Numbered from the stretch's first letter, positions 1 to 9,742 are shown. The stretch: DNA of 64,000 nt from an uncultured Hyphomicrobiales bacterium (GCA_903839845.1 CAIMEA010000004.1:35733-99732); one strand, 5' to 3'. The notes: generated from the sequence alone by a model not told the origin. A program made the numbers and translations.

Positions 1-934
1 GCACAATCCGCCGCCAGCCTTCGGCCATCGACGCCAGCCGCGCATGTTCGTTATTGGTCAGCCGCAGTCTTTGCCACAGGCGCTCGGCGTCCTCGGCGAC
101 GGATACGGCCAGCGCGCCGAGCCGGCGCACCGGACAGGCCGCGAGGCCAATAGCGGCCTCGACCTTGGCCATGTTCTCGAAGGACGCGAGATAAGTAACG
201 CCACCCAGAATACGCAGCGCCAGCCCGGCGTCGGCCATCACGATCAAGGTCGGCACCGCGTGCGGCGCCACCAGAAGCTTCATCATTTCCTGACGCAAGC
301 GCTCGCGCGACAATTGATCGAGCCCGTCGCGGCCCTCGATGCAGGCGGCAAGGCCTTGCGGATCGGCCGGACCGCCCGGCCCGTAGGCGGCATGGAAGCG
401 AAAGAAACGCAGGATGCGCAGATAATCCTCGGCGATGCGTTTGTGCGGATCGCCGATGAAGCGCACGCGCCGCGCCGCCAGATCGTCGAGACCGCCGGTA
501 TAGTCGAAAACCGCGCCGTCGCGCGTCACCGACAGCGCATTGATGGTGAAGTCGCGCCGCGCGGCGTCTTCCTGCCAATCGCGACCGAAGGCAACCTTGG
601 CATGACGGCCATAGGTCTCGACATCGGTGCGCAGGGTCGTCACCTCGAACGGATGCTTGTCGATGACGACAGTGACGGTGCCATGCTCGATGCCGGTCGG
701 CACCGCCTTGAATCCGGCTGCCTTGACGCGGCGCACTACTTCCTCAGGGATCGCCGTGGTGGCGACGTCGATCTCGTGGATCGGCATGTCGATCAGCGCG
801 TTACGCACCGCGCCGCCGACCACGCGCGTTTCCTCGCCGTCGCAATCGAGGACGTCGAGCAACCGCGCCAGCTCGGCGGCGAAGGGCCATGCGGCGATAT
901 CGACCTTGCGCGCGCTCGCGCCCTGCCTGGTCAT
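1..934 (-). CDS. cca: CCA tRNA nucleotidyltransferase (C-terminal end outside window)
   Basis: Adds or repairs the 3' CCA of tRNAs in the cytoplasm. I read the frame directly on the minus strand: it is open from ATG 934 to the window edge (311 residues), so the 3' end is missing. Visible family motifs are VVGGAVRNAL (residues 38-47), the metal-binding strand EIDVATTA (54-61) and RRDFTINALS (126-135), in the class II nucleotidyltransferase order, followed by the start of the RNA-binding region (RILRFFRFHA). The start overlaps the stop of the DUF6111 gene by ATGA, which argues for translational coupling. Family usual length is about 400 residues, so roughly the last quarter is cut. Confidence 0.93.
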   Translation of the reverse strand, partial: MTRQGASARKVDIAAWPFAAELARLLDVLDCDGEETRVVGGAVRNALIDMPIHEIDVATTAIPEEVVRRVKAAGFKAVPTGIEHGTVTVVIDKHPFEVTTLRTDVETYGRHAKVAFGRDWQEDAARRDFTINALSVTRDGAVFDYTGGLDDLAARRVRFIGDPHKRIAEDYLRILRFFRFHAAYGPGGPADPQGLAACIEGRDGLDQLSRERLRQEMMKLLVAPHAVPTLIVMADAGLALRILGGVTYLASFENMAKVEAAIGLAACPVRRLGALAVSVAEDAERLWQRLRLTNNEHARLASMAEGWRRIV

Positions 935-1194
935 TTGGTTGCCGCCGGCACGAACTTACCGTCCTCGATATGCGCCGGAATGTAAGTCGAGCCGGGCTTC
1001 GAACCGGAGAAATGCGCGAAGAACACAAAGCTGCCGACCACCAGCGCCAGCGCGGCAATGGCCAGCCAGGCAAGGCGCGACAGCGGCCAGGATTGCGCGT
1101 CCATGACGCCCGCCTTGGTCAGCCACAAAAACCCCGCGTACAAAACGAACGGCGCGACGAACAAAGCGATCTCGGTTAATCCTACGCGAATCAT
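931..1194 (-). CDS. DUF6111 family small membrane protein
   Basis: Protein of 87 residues with two hydrophobic segments (about 8-24 and 43-63), so probably an inner-membrane protein. The function of the family is unknown. Both ends overlap neighbours by four bases (ATGA): upstream with the CoA pyrophosphatase stop, downstream with the cca start. This fixes the start and shows the gene is part of a tight operon. The order Nudix, DUF6111, cca is, from memory, common in Hyphomicrobiales. Confidence 0.85.
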   Translation of the reverse strand: MIRVGLTEIALFVAPFVLYAGFLWLTKAGVMDAQSWPLSRLAWLAIAALALVVGSFVFFAHFSGSKPGSTYIPAHIEDGKFVPAATK

Positions 1195-1850
1195 GTGTAA
1201 ATCCTGTCGTGCAGATTGCGCAGAATGCCCGCGGTGACGCCCCAGATATAACGCTCGCCGAACGTAATCGCGTAATAGTGCCGTGTCATGCCCTGCCAGT
1301 CGCGCGAATGACGCTGCACATTGGCCTGGTCCATCAAAAAAGCGAGCGGCACTTCGAAGGCGACATCGACCTCGCCGGTGTTGAGCGTGAGCGTGAAGCC
1401 CGGCTCGACCCGCGCGATGGTCGGCACGATGCGATATCCGAGCGTCGTCATATAGACGTCGAGATAGCCGAGCGGCTCGACCAGCGAACGGTCGAGACCG
1501 ATTTCCTCCTCGGCTTCGCGCAGCGCAGCGTCGAGCGGATCGGTGTCGGTCTTGTCGATCTTGCCGCCGGGAAAAGAAATTTGTCCGGGATGATCCGGCA
1601 GATGCTGCGCACGTTGCGTCAGCAGCACGGTCGGTTCGGGATGATCGATAATAGCGACCAGCACGGCGGCGGGACGGATCGGCCGTACCTCGGCGATTTT
1701 GCGCATCACCGGATCGGCGTCGTGGTCGCCGCGCTTGGGCGTGACGTTGGGATCGTTGATGCCGGCCGGCACTTTCAGCGACAGACGTTCGCGCACGCGT
1801 GCGTAAAACTGGTCCGAACTCAATGCCGGGATCGTTTGCGCGCCGTGCAT
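1191..1850 (-). CDS. CoA pyrophosphatase (Nudix hydrolase)
   Basis: Predicted to hydrolyse CoA or its derivatives to 4'-phosphopantetheine and 3',5'-ADP. The 219-residue protein carries the CoA-specific signature LLTQRA...HPGQISFPGGK followed by the Nudix box with REAEEEIGL. The reading frame extends further upstream, but the start chosen is ATG 1850: it overlaps the DUF1285 stop in a TAATG arrangement and gives the usual family length. The gene is coupled at both ends, to DUF1285 before it and DUF6111 after it. Confidence 0.92.
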   Translation of the reverse strand: MHGAQTIPALSSDQFYARVRERLSLKVPAGINDPNVTPKRGDHDADPVMRKIAEVRPIRPAAVLVAIIDHPEPTVLLTQRAQHLPDHPGQISFPGGKIDKTDTDPLDAALREAEEEIGLDRSLVEPLGYLDVYMTTLGYRIVPTIARVEPGFTLTLNTGEVDVAFEVPLAFLMDQANVQRHSRDWQGMTRHYYAITFGERYIWGVTAGILRNLHDRIYT

Positions 1851-2464
1851 TAGAGAAATTCCTTCAAGGCGCTGGCCTCCGCCATTGGATAAAACTCTGT
1901 GCCCGAGGCGACGCCGAACATGAGCTTGCCGCCGACCTCGCGTTCCTGCCCGAGTTCCACCAGATCGTAAAACAGCGCCCGCGTCACCTTGGCCCACAAA
2001 TCGCTGCGGACATGCAACAGCGGCTTGAGACCGCCATTCGTCGCATCCTCCTCGAAGCGCAGCGCATGCGAGGGGCCGGCCTCGACCCATTCGTCGACAT
2101 TGGTGCGGAACCGCAGCGTCGGCCCGGCCTGGCCTACTCTAACGGCGAGTTCGACGGCTATGAACGGTACGTCCTCGACGACGATGCCGACCTTTTCCAC
2201 CGGGGTGACGAGAAAGTATTTGTCGCCCTCGCGCTTGAGCACGGTGGAAAACAATTTGACCAACGCCGGCCGGCCGATCGGCGTCTTTTGGTAAAACCAA
2301 GTGCCGTCGCTGGCGATCCGCATGTCGATATTGCCGCAAAACGGCGGATTCCACAGGTGGACGGGCGGCAGGCCCTTACCGCCCGGCTCATTGCCGATGG
2401 TGGGAAGCTGGGCTGCTATACCGTCCAGCCCGGACTTGCGCGTTTCCTGCCCTGTCTTCGCCAT
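1850..2464 (-). CDS. DUF1285 domain-containing protein
   Basis: Soluble protein of 204 residues of the DUF1285 family, role unknown. Characteristic segments are PPVHLWNPPFCGNIDMRI (about residues 34-51) and the DGTWFYQKTPIGRPALVKLF block. ATG 2464 is preceded by AGGGA at good spacing, so the longer in-frame extension upstream is rejected. First gene of the minus-strand operon DUF1285-Nudix-DUF6111-cca, divergent from the MoxR gene across a 197-base promoter region. Confidence 0.9.
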   Translation of the reverse strand: MAKTGQETRKSGLDGIAAQLPTIGNEPGGKGLPPVHLWNPPFCGNIDMRIASDGTWFYQKTPIGRPALVKLFSTVLKREGDKYFLVTPVEKVGIVVEDVPFIAVELAVRVGQAGPTLRFRTNVDEWVEAGPSHALRFEEDATNGGLKPLLHVRSDLWAKVTRALFYDLVELGQEREVGGKLMFGVASGTEFYPMAEASALKEFL

Positions 2465-2661
2465 TGTTTCCCTACGATAATCAGGAACTTCGCACCTGTT
2501 CGCAACTTCGTGACCGGCCCGGACCCGCGATGCAAGATAGCGTAAGCTCGGCGAAATAATGAGGCAGATTCGCCGCAAAGCCCGCAGCAAATCCGGTGTG
2601 GTGCGTTTGTTGCATAGCCTTTAGGCAGCAAAAAAACTCTCGATAAAAGGAAACTGGGATC

Positions 2662-3672
2662 ATGGCGTCGCCAAGCGGTGAAAACCTGGAAAAGCTCGAG
2701 GATATGATCGTGCGCGCGGCGGAATCGACCGCCACCCATGTGCGCGCGGCCAAGGAAGCCATCGGCACCGTCATCTTCGGCCAGGACCTGGTGGTCGAGC
2801 GCGCTCTGGTCACGGTCTTGTCCGGCGGCCACGCGCTTCTGGTTGGTGTGCCCGGTCTCGCCAAGACCAAGCTGGTCGAGACCATGGGCATTGCGCTCGG
2901 CATGGATGCCCGCCGCGTGCAGTTCACGCCAGACCTGATGCCGTCCGACATTCTCGGCTCCGAAGTGCTGGAAGAAAACGCCAGCGGCAAGCGCAGCTTT
3001 CGTTTCATTCCCGGTCCGGTCTTCGCGCAATTGCTGATGGCTGACGAAATCAACCGCGCCTCGCCCCGCACTCAGTCGGCGCTGCTGCAGGCGATGCAGG
3101 AGCAGCATGTCACGGTGGCCGGCGCGCGCCACGATCTGCCCAAGCCCTTCCATGTACTGGCGACGCAAAACCCGCTCGAGCAGGAAGGCACCTATCCGCT
3201 GCCGGAAGCGCAGCTCGACCGCTTCCTAATGGAGATCGACGTCGATTATCCCGACCTCATTTCCGAGCGGAAGATTCTGTTCGACACCACCGGCGCCGAC
3301 GACAGCCGCGCCAAGGCGGCGATGACCGCCGACGATCTGATTGCCGCGCAACGTCTGGTCCGCCGGCTGCCGGTCGGCGAGAGCGTGGTCGAAGCGATTT
3401 TGCAACTGGTGCGCTCGGCGCGTCCCGGTCCGGAAGCCGGCGATCTCGGCAAGCTGATCTCTTGGGGCCCCGGTCCGCGCGCCAGCCAATCCTTGATGCT
3501 GGCGGTGCGCGCCCGCGCGCTGCTCGACAACCGTTTCGCGCCGTCGATCGACGACGTTCTCGAACTCGCCGAGCCTATCCTCAAGCACCGCATGGCCCTC
3601 ACATTTGCCGCGCGCGCCGAAGGCGAGACGATCACCAACATCATTTCGCGCCTCAAGTCGCGCATCGGATAA
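2662..3672 (+). CDS. MoxR family AAA+ ATPase
   Basis: AAA+ chaperone-like ATPase (336 residues) of the MoxR/RavA group, which usually helps mature a partner containing DUF58/VWA domains. The Walker A motif GVPGLAKT is at 62-69, Walker B LLMADE ends at 129, and sensor region LATQNP follows. AAAGGAA lies before ATG 2662. It heads the plus-strand module MoxR, DUF58, DUF4159, large membrane protein with gaps of 0-4 bases, the layout of Bat/aerotolerance-type operons. The substrate of this module is not known from the sequence. Confidence 0.94.
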   Translation: MASPSGENLEKLEDMIVRAAESTATHVRAAKEAIGTVIFGQDLVVERALVTVLSGGHALLVGVPGLAKTKLVETMGIALGMDARRVQFTPDLMPSDILGSEVLEENASGKRSFRFIPGPVFAQLLMADEINRASPRTQSALLQAMQEQHVTVAGARHDLPKPFHVLATQNPLEQEGTYPLPEAQLDRFLMEIDVDYPDLISERKILFDTTGADDSRAKAAMTADDLIAAQRLVRRLPVGESVVEAILQLVRSARPGPEAGDLGKLISWGPGPRASQSLMLAVRARALLDNRFAPSIDDVLELAEPILKHRMALTFAARAEGETITNIISRLKSRIG

Positions 3673-3675
3673 GAG

Positions 3676-4629
3676 ATGGCCGAGCCGAGCCTCAAGGACC
3701 TCAAGAGCCAGCCGGTCAAGGACGCCGTCGGCAAGAGCAGCAAACTCGCCGCGCGCATTCCGCGGTTGATCCTGGAAGCGCGGCGCGTTGCTTCGACGGT
3801 CATTCACGGCCTGCACGGCCGCAGGCGCGCCGGCTCGGGCGAGAACTTCTGGCAATATCGGCACTTCGTGTCCGGCGAACCGGCGCAAAACATCGACTGG
3901 CGGCGTTCGGCGCGCGACGATCATCTTTATGTGCGCGAGCGCGAATGGGAGGCCTCGCATACGATCTGGCTATGGGCCGACCGTTCGCCGTCGATGGAGT
4001 TTTCCTCGGCGCTGACCGAATGGAGCAAGCTCGACCGCGCGCTGGTTGTCTCGTTCGCGCTCGCCGAAATTCTGGTGCAAGGCGGCGAGCGGGTCGGCAT
4101 TCCCGAATTGATGCGGCCGACCGCCAACCGCAATGTCATCGAAAGCATGGCGCAGCGCATCGTGCATGATCTGCGCGCGGCGCCGAGCCTGCCGCCGAAT
4201 TTCGCACCGGCGCCGTTCTCGGAAGTCGTGCTGTTGTCCGACCTGTGGAGCCCGATCCCGGAATTCCGCAAAATCATCGGCCAGCTCGCCGCCAATGGTG
4301 CGCGCGGCCATGTCGTACAGGTGTGCGATCCGGCGGAAGAAACCTTTCCCTATGCGGGGCGCGTCGAATTCGTCGAATCCGAAGGCCTCGGCAGCGTTAC
4401 CGCCGGCCGCGCCGAGATGTGGCGCGAGGACTATCAGAAGCTGCTGGCGCAACATCGCGCGGCGCTGCGCGCCGAGACCGAACAATTCGGCTGGACCTTC
4501 ACCGTGCATCGCACCGATCGCGGCCCGACCGAGCTTCTGTTCGCGCTGCATGCGCGCATGGGCGCCAACGCGGTCGCCACCGCCGTCAACAGCCGGCACA
4601 CGCCCTCGCAAAGAGGGACCGCGGCATAA
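3676..4629 (+). CDS. DUF58 domain-containing protein
   Basis: Protein of 317 residues with the DUF58 core, including the signature NIDWRRSARDDHLYVREREWEA-like block near residues 75-95, where the family conserves an IDW..SAR pattern. It normally works with the preceding MoxR ATPase. No membrane segment is visible, unlike many DUF58 proteins that carry two N-terminal helices. It starts three bases after the moxR stop, and its own stop overlaps the next start as TAATG. Confidence 0.93.
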   Translation: MAEPSLKDLKSQPVKDAVGKSSKLAARIPRLILEARRVASTVIHGLHGRRRAGSGENFWQYRHFVSGEPAQNIDWRRSARDDHLYVREREWEASHTIWLWADRSPSMEFSSALTEWSKLDRALVVSFALAEILVQGGERVGIPELMRPTANRNVIESMAQRIVHDLRAAPSLPPNFAPAPFSEVVLLSDLWSPIPEFRKIIGQLAANGARGHVVQVCDPAEETFPYAGRVEFVESEGLGSVTAGRAEMWREDYQKLLAQHRAALRAETEQFGWTFTVHRTDRGPTELLFALHARMGANAVATAVNSRHTPSQRGTAA

Positions 4630-7487
4630 TGGGCGCACTCCCCTTAGCCTTCGCGCAACCGCTCGTGCTGATCGGCCTGGTCAGCCTTCCTATCCTGTGG
4701 TGGCTGCTGCGGCTGGTGCCGCCGCGTCCGCGCACGATCAGCTTTCCGCCGACGCGACTATTGTTCGAGATCGCGCCCAAGGAAGAAACGCCGTCGCGCA
4801 CGCCGTGGTGGCTGACCTTGCTGCGGCTGACGCTCGCCGCGCTGGTCATCATCGCCGCCGCAGGTCCGTTGTGGAATCCGCCGCTCGCCACCGCCAACAA
4901 GGCGGCGCCGCTGTTGATCCTGCTCGACGACGGCTGGGCCGCCGCTTCGACCTGGGATGCGCGGCTGCGCAATGCCGACGAATTGCTGGCGCGCGCCGAA
5001 GCCGACGGCCGTGGCGTCGCTATCCTGCCGCTGTCGGAAACCGGCCGCGACCTGTCGATGCAGGTCGCCGGCGCTGCACGCGTGCAGATCAAGCAGGTCA
5101 AGCCGAAGCCGCACACGGTCGATCGCGCCGAGGCGCTGCCGGTGATCGAACGATTTTTGAAAGCGACGCCGGACCTCGACATCGTCTGGCTGTCGGACGG
5201 CGTCGATCTCGGCAAAGGCTCGGCCTTCGTGTCGGGTCTGAAAGACATTATCGGCAATCGGCCGCTCACCGTCGTCTCCGGCGGCGTCGCCGTTGCGCAT
5301 GCGCTGGCCGCCGCCGACAACGCCGCCGGCGCGCTGACCGTGAAGGTGCTGCGCGCGCAGACCGGCTCAATCGAAAACGGCATGGTCAACGCCATCGATC
5401 TGAAAGGCTTGCCGCTCGGCGAAGCGCCGTTCGCATTCAAGACCGGCGATCTGGAAACCGAAGCGACCATCAACCTGCCGGTCGAAATCCGCAACGACGT
5501 GGCGCGGCTGGATATCGCCGGCGAGCGTTCGGCAGGCAGCGTGCAACTGCTCGACAAGCGCTGGCGGCGGCGCACCGTCGGTATCGTCTCCGGCTCGGCC
5601 GCCGACCGTTCGCAGCCATTGATCGGCGCGACCTATTATCTGTCGCGCGCGCTCAACCCGTTCGCCGACGTGCGGCTTTCCGAAGGCGCCGCGCCGACCG
5701 AGGCCATCACCCGTTTCCTCGGCCAGAACCTGCCGATGCTGGTGCTCGCCGATGTCGGCAACATCACCGACGCGCGCGAGCGTCTCGACAAATGGATCGA
5801 CAATGGCGGCGTGCTGGTCCGTTTCGCCGGCCCGCATCTGGCCGGCGCGTCCGACGATCTGGTGCCGGTGAAATTGCGCCGCGGCGGCCGTATTCTCGGC
5901 GGATCCTTAAGCTGGGAAAAACCGCAACAGCTTGCGCCTTTCGCGCGCGACGGCCCGTTCAACGGCATGCCGGTGCCGAACGACGTCACAGTGACGCGGC
6001 AAGTTCTCGCCGAGCCGGACGCGCAACTCGCCGATCGCACCTGGGCAACGCTCGCCGACGGCACGCCGCTGGTCACCGCGCAAAAGCGCGGCAAGGGCCT
6101 GGTCGTGCTGTTCCACGTCACCGCCGACACCCGCTGGTCCGATCTGCCGCTGGCCGGCACTTTCGTCGACATGCTTCGCCGCATCGTCGCGCTCGCCGGC
6201 GCGACCACGGCGAACGCCACAGACGACGCAGCCGGCAACGCCGCGGGCGCCGGCCGCGCCGTCGTGCAAGCGGTGCCGCCGACGCGCGTGCTCGACGGCT
6301 TCGGCGCCTTCTCGACGCCGCCGGCGACTGCGCGCCCGGTGACCGCCGGCTTTACCGGCCGCGCCAGCGCCGATCACCCGCCCGGCTTCTACGGGCCGCC
6401 GGAAGGGCTCGTCGCCGTCAACGCACTGGCGCCGGCCGACCGGCCGCTGCCGCTCGACGTATCGCCGCTCAACGCGCGGCTCGATGCCTATCGCCAGGGC
6501 GAGCCGCTCGATCTGCGCGGTCCGCTGTTCGTCGCCGCGCTGCTGCTGCTGCTGCTGGATGCGCTGGTGGTGTTCTGGCTGGCCGGCGGACTTTCCAGTT
6601 TGACCCATCGCCGCCGCGCCGCGGCTGCGCTGATCGCCTTCGCCGTTATCGCCGGCCTCGCGTCGCACGACGCGGCTCGCGCGCAAACGCCGACGCCGGC
6701 AAAGCCGCCGCAACTGACGCAAGCGCAGCAAGACTTCGCCATGAAGGCGACGCAGCAGACCCACCTCGCTTACATCGTCACTGGCGACGCCGAAGTCGAC
6801 GCCATCAGCAAGGCCGGTCTCGACAGTCTGTCGCTGTTTCTGGCGCAGCGCACCGCGCTGGAGCCGGGCGACGCGATGGGCGTCGATCCGGCGCGCGATG
6901 AATTGTCGTTCTTCCCGTTGCTCTATTGGCCGGTGTCGGTTTCGGCGGCGAAACCCTCGCGCGCCGCGCTCGATCGCATCGACAGCTACATGAAACGCGG
7001 CGGCACCGTCGTGTTCGACACTCGCGACGCGGTCGACGCACCGCCCGGCCCCGGCGGCGAAATGCAGGGCCCCGGCATGGTCGCCCTGCGCTCGATCCTG
7101 GCCTCGCTCGACGTGCCCGAGCTCGAACCGCTGCCGCGCGATCACGTCCTGAACAAGACGTTCTTCCTGCTGCGCGATTTTCCCGGCCGTTTCACCAATG
7201 GCCAGCTTTGGGTCGAGGCGCAGCCGGTCGATAATGAAGACGAACCGGGCCGCCCGGTGCGGGCCGGCGACGGCGTCTCGTCGATCATGATCACCTCGAA
7301 CGATCTGGCCGGCGCCTGGGCGATGCGCCCGGACGGCCAGCCGATGCTGCCGTTGGTGCCGGGGGAACCGCGCCAGCGCGAATTCGCCTTCCGCGCCGGC
7401 GTCAACATCGTCATGTACGCGCTGACCGGCAACTACAAAGCCGACCAGGTGCACATCCCGGCGCTGCTCGAACGGTTAGGACAGTAG
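4629..7487 (+). CDS. BatA-type / DUF4159 domain membrane protein
   Basis: Large protein of 952 residues. The N-terminus has two membrane helices in a BatA-like arrangement (about 9-26 and 60-80). The middle is a VWA-like and amidotransferase-like region. A hydrophobic pair lies near 640-680, and the C-terminal part is a DUF4159 domain (YWPVSVSAAKPS...MKRGGTVVFDTRD). The start ATG 4629 overlaps the DUF58 stop (TAATG); the same frame is open further upstream but only inside DUF58. Likely anchored in the inner membrane with the C-terminal domain in the periplasm. Function inferred only from module context. Confidence 0.92.
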   Translation: MGALPLAFAQPLVLIGLVSLPILWWLLRLVPPRPRTISFPPTRLLFEIAPKEETPSRTPWWLTLLRLTLAALVIIAAAGPLWNPPLATANKAAPLLILLDDGWAAASTWDARLRNADELLARAEADGRGVAILPLSETGRDLSMQVAGAARVQIKQVKPKPHTVDRAEALPVIERFLKATPDLDIVWLSDGVDLGKGSAFVSGLKDIIGNRPLTVVSGGVAVAHALAAADNAAGALTVKVLRAQTGSIENGMVNAIDLKGLPLGEAPFAFKTGDLETEATINLPVEIRNDVARLDIAGERSAGSVQLLDKRWRRRTVGIVSGSAADRSQPLIGATYYLSRALNPFADVRLSEGAAPTEAITRFLGQNLPMLVLADVGNITDARERLDKWIDNGGVLVRFAGPHLAGASDDLVPVKLRRGGRILGGSLSWEKPQQLAPFARDGPFNGMPVPNDVTVTRQVLAEPDAQLADRTWATLADGTPLVTAQKRGKGLVVLFHVTADTRWSDLPLAGTFVDMLRRIVALAGATTANATDDAAGNAAGAGRAVVQAVPPTRVLDGFGAFSTPPATARPVTAGFTGRASADHPPGFYGPPEGLVAVNALAPADRPLPLDVSPLNARLDAYRQGEPLDLRGPLFVAALLLLLLDALVVFWLAGGLSSLTHRRRAAAALIAFAVIAGLASHDAARAQTPTPAKPPQLTQAQQDFAMKATQQTHLAYIVTGDAEVDAISKAGLDSLSLFLAQRTALEPGDAMGVDPARDELSFFPLLYWPVSVSAAKPSRAALDRIDSYMKRGGTVVFDTRDAVDAPPGPGGEMQGPGMVALRSILASLDVPELEPLPRDHVLNKTFFLLRDFPGRFTNGQLWVEAQPVDNEDEPGRPVRAGDGVSSIMITSNDLAGAWAMRPDGQPMLPLVPGEPRQREFAFRAGVNIVMYALTGNYKADQVHIPALLERLGQ

Positions 7488-7491
7488 CACC

Positions 7492-9558
7492 ATGAACCTC
7501 GGCGTCGCCTTCGCTCCGCTGGTGCCCGACTACGTCGTGTGGGCGGCGTTCGGCGTCGCCGTGCTGATTTCCATTTTGCTGCTCGTCGTGCGTTCGCGCG
7601 GCGCGGTCGTGCGCGCGCTGGCAATGGCGATGATGGTACTGGCGCTCGCCAACCCGTCATTCACGCGCGAGGACCGCGAGCCGATCCCGTCGGTCGCCGC
7701 CGTCATTATCGACAAGAGCCCGAGCCAGGATTTCGCCGACCGCAATGTGCAGACCGACGCGGCGCGCACGACGATCGTCGAGCGGCTCAAGCGTATTCCC
7801 GGCCTCGAGGTGCGCGTCGCCGAAGCCGGCGCCGCCGATGGCGAGACCGACGGCACCCGGCTGTTTTCCGCATTGTCGTCGACGCTCGCCGACGTGCCGC
7901 CGGATCGCGTCGCCGGCGCTATCATGATTACCGACGGCCGCGTCCACGACATTCCGGCCGACGCCGCCGCATTGGGCTTTAGTGCGCCGCTGCACGCGCT
8001 GATCACAGGCCACAGCGACGAGATCGACCGCCGCGTCGTGCTGACGCAGACGCCGCGCTTCGGCATTGTCGGCCAGTCGCAAACCATCGGCTTCCGCGTC
8101 GAGGATCAGGGTGCCGGCGGCGGCGCCGTGCAAGTGACGATCAGGCGCGACGGCGAAATGCTCGAGCAGCGCATGGTGAGCGTGCGTAGCGACATCAGCG
8201 TGAAAATTCCGATCCCGCATGCCGGCGCCAATATCGTCGAGGTCGAGGCCGCGCCGCTCGCCAATGAGCTGACCTTGGTCAACAATCGCGCCGTGGTGTC
8301 GATCGACGGCGTGCGCGACAAATTGCGCGTGCTGCTGGTGTCGGGCGAACCGCATGCTGGCGAGCGCACCTGGCGCAACCTTTTGAAGTCCGACGCCTCG
8401 GTCGATCTGGTGCACTTCACCATTCTGCGGCCGCCGGAAAAGCAGGACGGCACGCCCATCAACGAACTGTCGCTGATCGCGTTTCCGACGCGCGAACTGT
8501 TCCAGCAAAAAATTTCCGAATTCCAGTTGATCATCTTCGACCGCTATGCCCGGCAGGGCGTGCTGCCGATGATCTACTTCGACAACATCGCCAAATATGT
8601 GCAGGACGGCGGTGCGGTGATGATCGCGGCCGGTCCCGACTATGCCTCGCCGACCTCGATCTGGCGCACGCCGCTTGATGTCATTCTGCCGGCCGAGCCG
8701 TCGGGCGACATGACCGATCAAAGTTTCCAGGCGCGGCTGACCGATGCGGGAAAACGTCACCCGGTGACACGCGCGCTGGAGGGTTCGGACACCGAGCCGC
8801 CGCACTGGAGCCACTGGTTCCGACTGGTCAACACCAAGCGCACCACCGGCACCACTGTCATGCAGGGTCCAGACAACAAACCGTTGCTGGTGCTGGCGCG
8901 CGAGGGCGAAGGCCGCGTCGCGCTGCTTCTGTCCGATCACATCTGGCTGTGGGCGCGCGGCTATGAAGGCGGCGGGCCGCATCTCGATCTGCTGCGCAAT
9001 TTGTCGCACTGGCTGATGAAGCAACCGGATCTCGACGAAGAGGCGCTGCGCCTGATCGTGCAGGGCCGCGATGTCACCGTGCAGCGCCAGACCATGTCCG
9101 ACAGCGTCGGCGAAATCACATTGACCGCGCCGAGCGGACAAAACCGCAAACTCACGCTGACGCAGGAACAGCCCGGCCTGTGGCACTCGCACCTGGGCGC
9201 CAACGAGCTCGGCCTGTGGCGCGCGACCGACGGCAAACTCACCGCGCTCGCCAATGTTGGACCGGCCAATCCGCGCGAATTCCAGGAAGTGACCTCGAGC
9301 ACGCAGCCTTTGATGCAACTGGCCAACGCCACCGGCGGCGACTCGCGAAGGCTCGCCGACGGGCCTACGCTCAACGTGCCGCGCGTTCTGCCGGTGCGCA
9401 CCGCATCGACCTTCAAGGGCGACGACTGGATCGGCTTGCGAATGCGCGACGTCAGCGTGGTGCGCGGCATCGGCGTGCTGCCGATCTTCGCCGGGCTGAT
9501 CGGCCTTCTGCTGCTGATCGGTTCGCTGGCGGCGACATGGGCCAGAGAAGGTCGCTGA
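7492..9558 (+). CDS. Large membrane protein with glutamine-amidotransferase-like fold, MoxR-module partner
   Basis: Protein of 688 residues with two N-terminal membrane helices (about 12-32 and 38-55), a long extracytoplasmic body and a C-terminal helix (about 658-682). The middle (LRVLLVSGEP...GGAVMIAAGPDY) resembles the class I glutamine amidotransferase-like fold seen in proteins of this operon type. It begins four bases after the DUF4159 gene and is the last gene of the module. A hairpin spans its stop codon (9548-9567). Precise biochemical role unknown. Confidence 0.88.
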   Translation: MNLGVAFAPLVPDYVVWAAFGVAVLISILLLVVRSRGAVVRALAMAMMVLALANPSFTREDREPIPSVAAVIIDKSPSQDFADRNVQTDAARTTIVERLKRIPGLEVRVAEAGAADGETDGTRLFSALSSTLADVPPDRVAGAIMITDGRVHDIPADAAALGFSAPLHALITGHSDEIDRRVVLTQTPRFGIVGQSQTIGFRVEDQGAGGGAVQVTIRRDGEMLEQRMVSVRSDISVKIPIPHAGANIVEVEAAPLANELTLVNNRAVVSIDGVRDKLRVLLVSGEPHAGERTWRNLLKSDASVDLVHFTILRPPEKQDGTPINELSLIAFPTRELFQQKISEFQLIIFDRYARQGVLPMIYFDNIAKYVQDGGAVMIAAGPDYASPTSIWRTPLDVILPAEPSGDMTDQSFQARLTDAGKRHPVTRALEGSDTEPPHWSHWFRLVNTKRTTGTTVMQGPDNKPLLVLAREGEGRVALLLSDHIWLWARGYEGGGPHLDLLRNLSHWLMKQPDLDEEALRLIVQGRDVTVQRQTMSDSVGEITLTAPSGQNRKLTLTQEQPGLWHSHLGANELGLWRATDGKLTALANVGPANPREFQEVTSSTQPLMQLANATGGDSRRLADGPTLNVPRVLPVRTASTFKGDDWIGLRMRDVSVVRGIGVLPIFAGLIGLLLLIGSLAATWAREGR

Positions 9559-9567
9559 CGCGACCTT
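9548..9567. terminator. Hairpin spanning the stop codon of the last MoxR-module gene
   Basis: AAGGTCGC and GCGACCTT form a perfect eight-base stem around a TGAC loop that includes the stop codon at 9556-9558. There is no T-run after it, so it is at best a weak terminator or an mRNA-end stabiliser. The 5' arm is repeated once more, as GAGAAGGTCGCC, at about 9577-9588. Confidence 0.4.
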
Positions 9568-9598
9568 GCTGGGCAAGAGAAGGTCGCCAAACCAATCT

Positions 9599-9706
9599 CC
9601 GTTCATTCCCGCGAAAGCGGGAATCCAGTACTTAAAGAACTGGGTCCCCGCCATAGGCGTCTGAAAGAACGCCGTCCTTCGGACGGCTTTGCGCGGGGAC
9701 GAACGG
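9599..9706. repeat. Palindromic intergenic repeat, copy 1 (second arm interrupted)
   Basis: Begins CCGTTCATTCCCGC-GAAA-GCGGGAAT and ends GCGGGGACGAACGG. The outer parts match the element at 43312-43393. In that copy the second hairpin is an uninterrupted GTCCCCGC-TTTC-GCGGGGAC. Here its loop is replaced by about 40 bases that include another hairpin (GCCGTCC-TTC-GGACGGC). No coding potential. It looks like a REP-type extragenic element. Confidence 0.75.
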
Positions 9707-9742
9707 GTTGTTATCAATTGATCCTGACGTTGGTATTTCGCC

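Noticed and set aside
4133..6901. Long plus-strand frame (922 codons) across the DUF58 and DUF4159 genes
   Set aside because: Runs in the wrong frame over two well-supported genes and gives an Arg-rich product with no recognisable fold.
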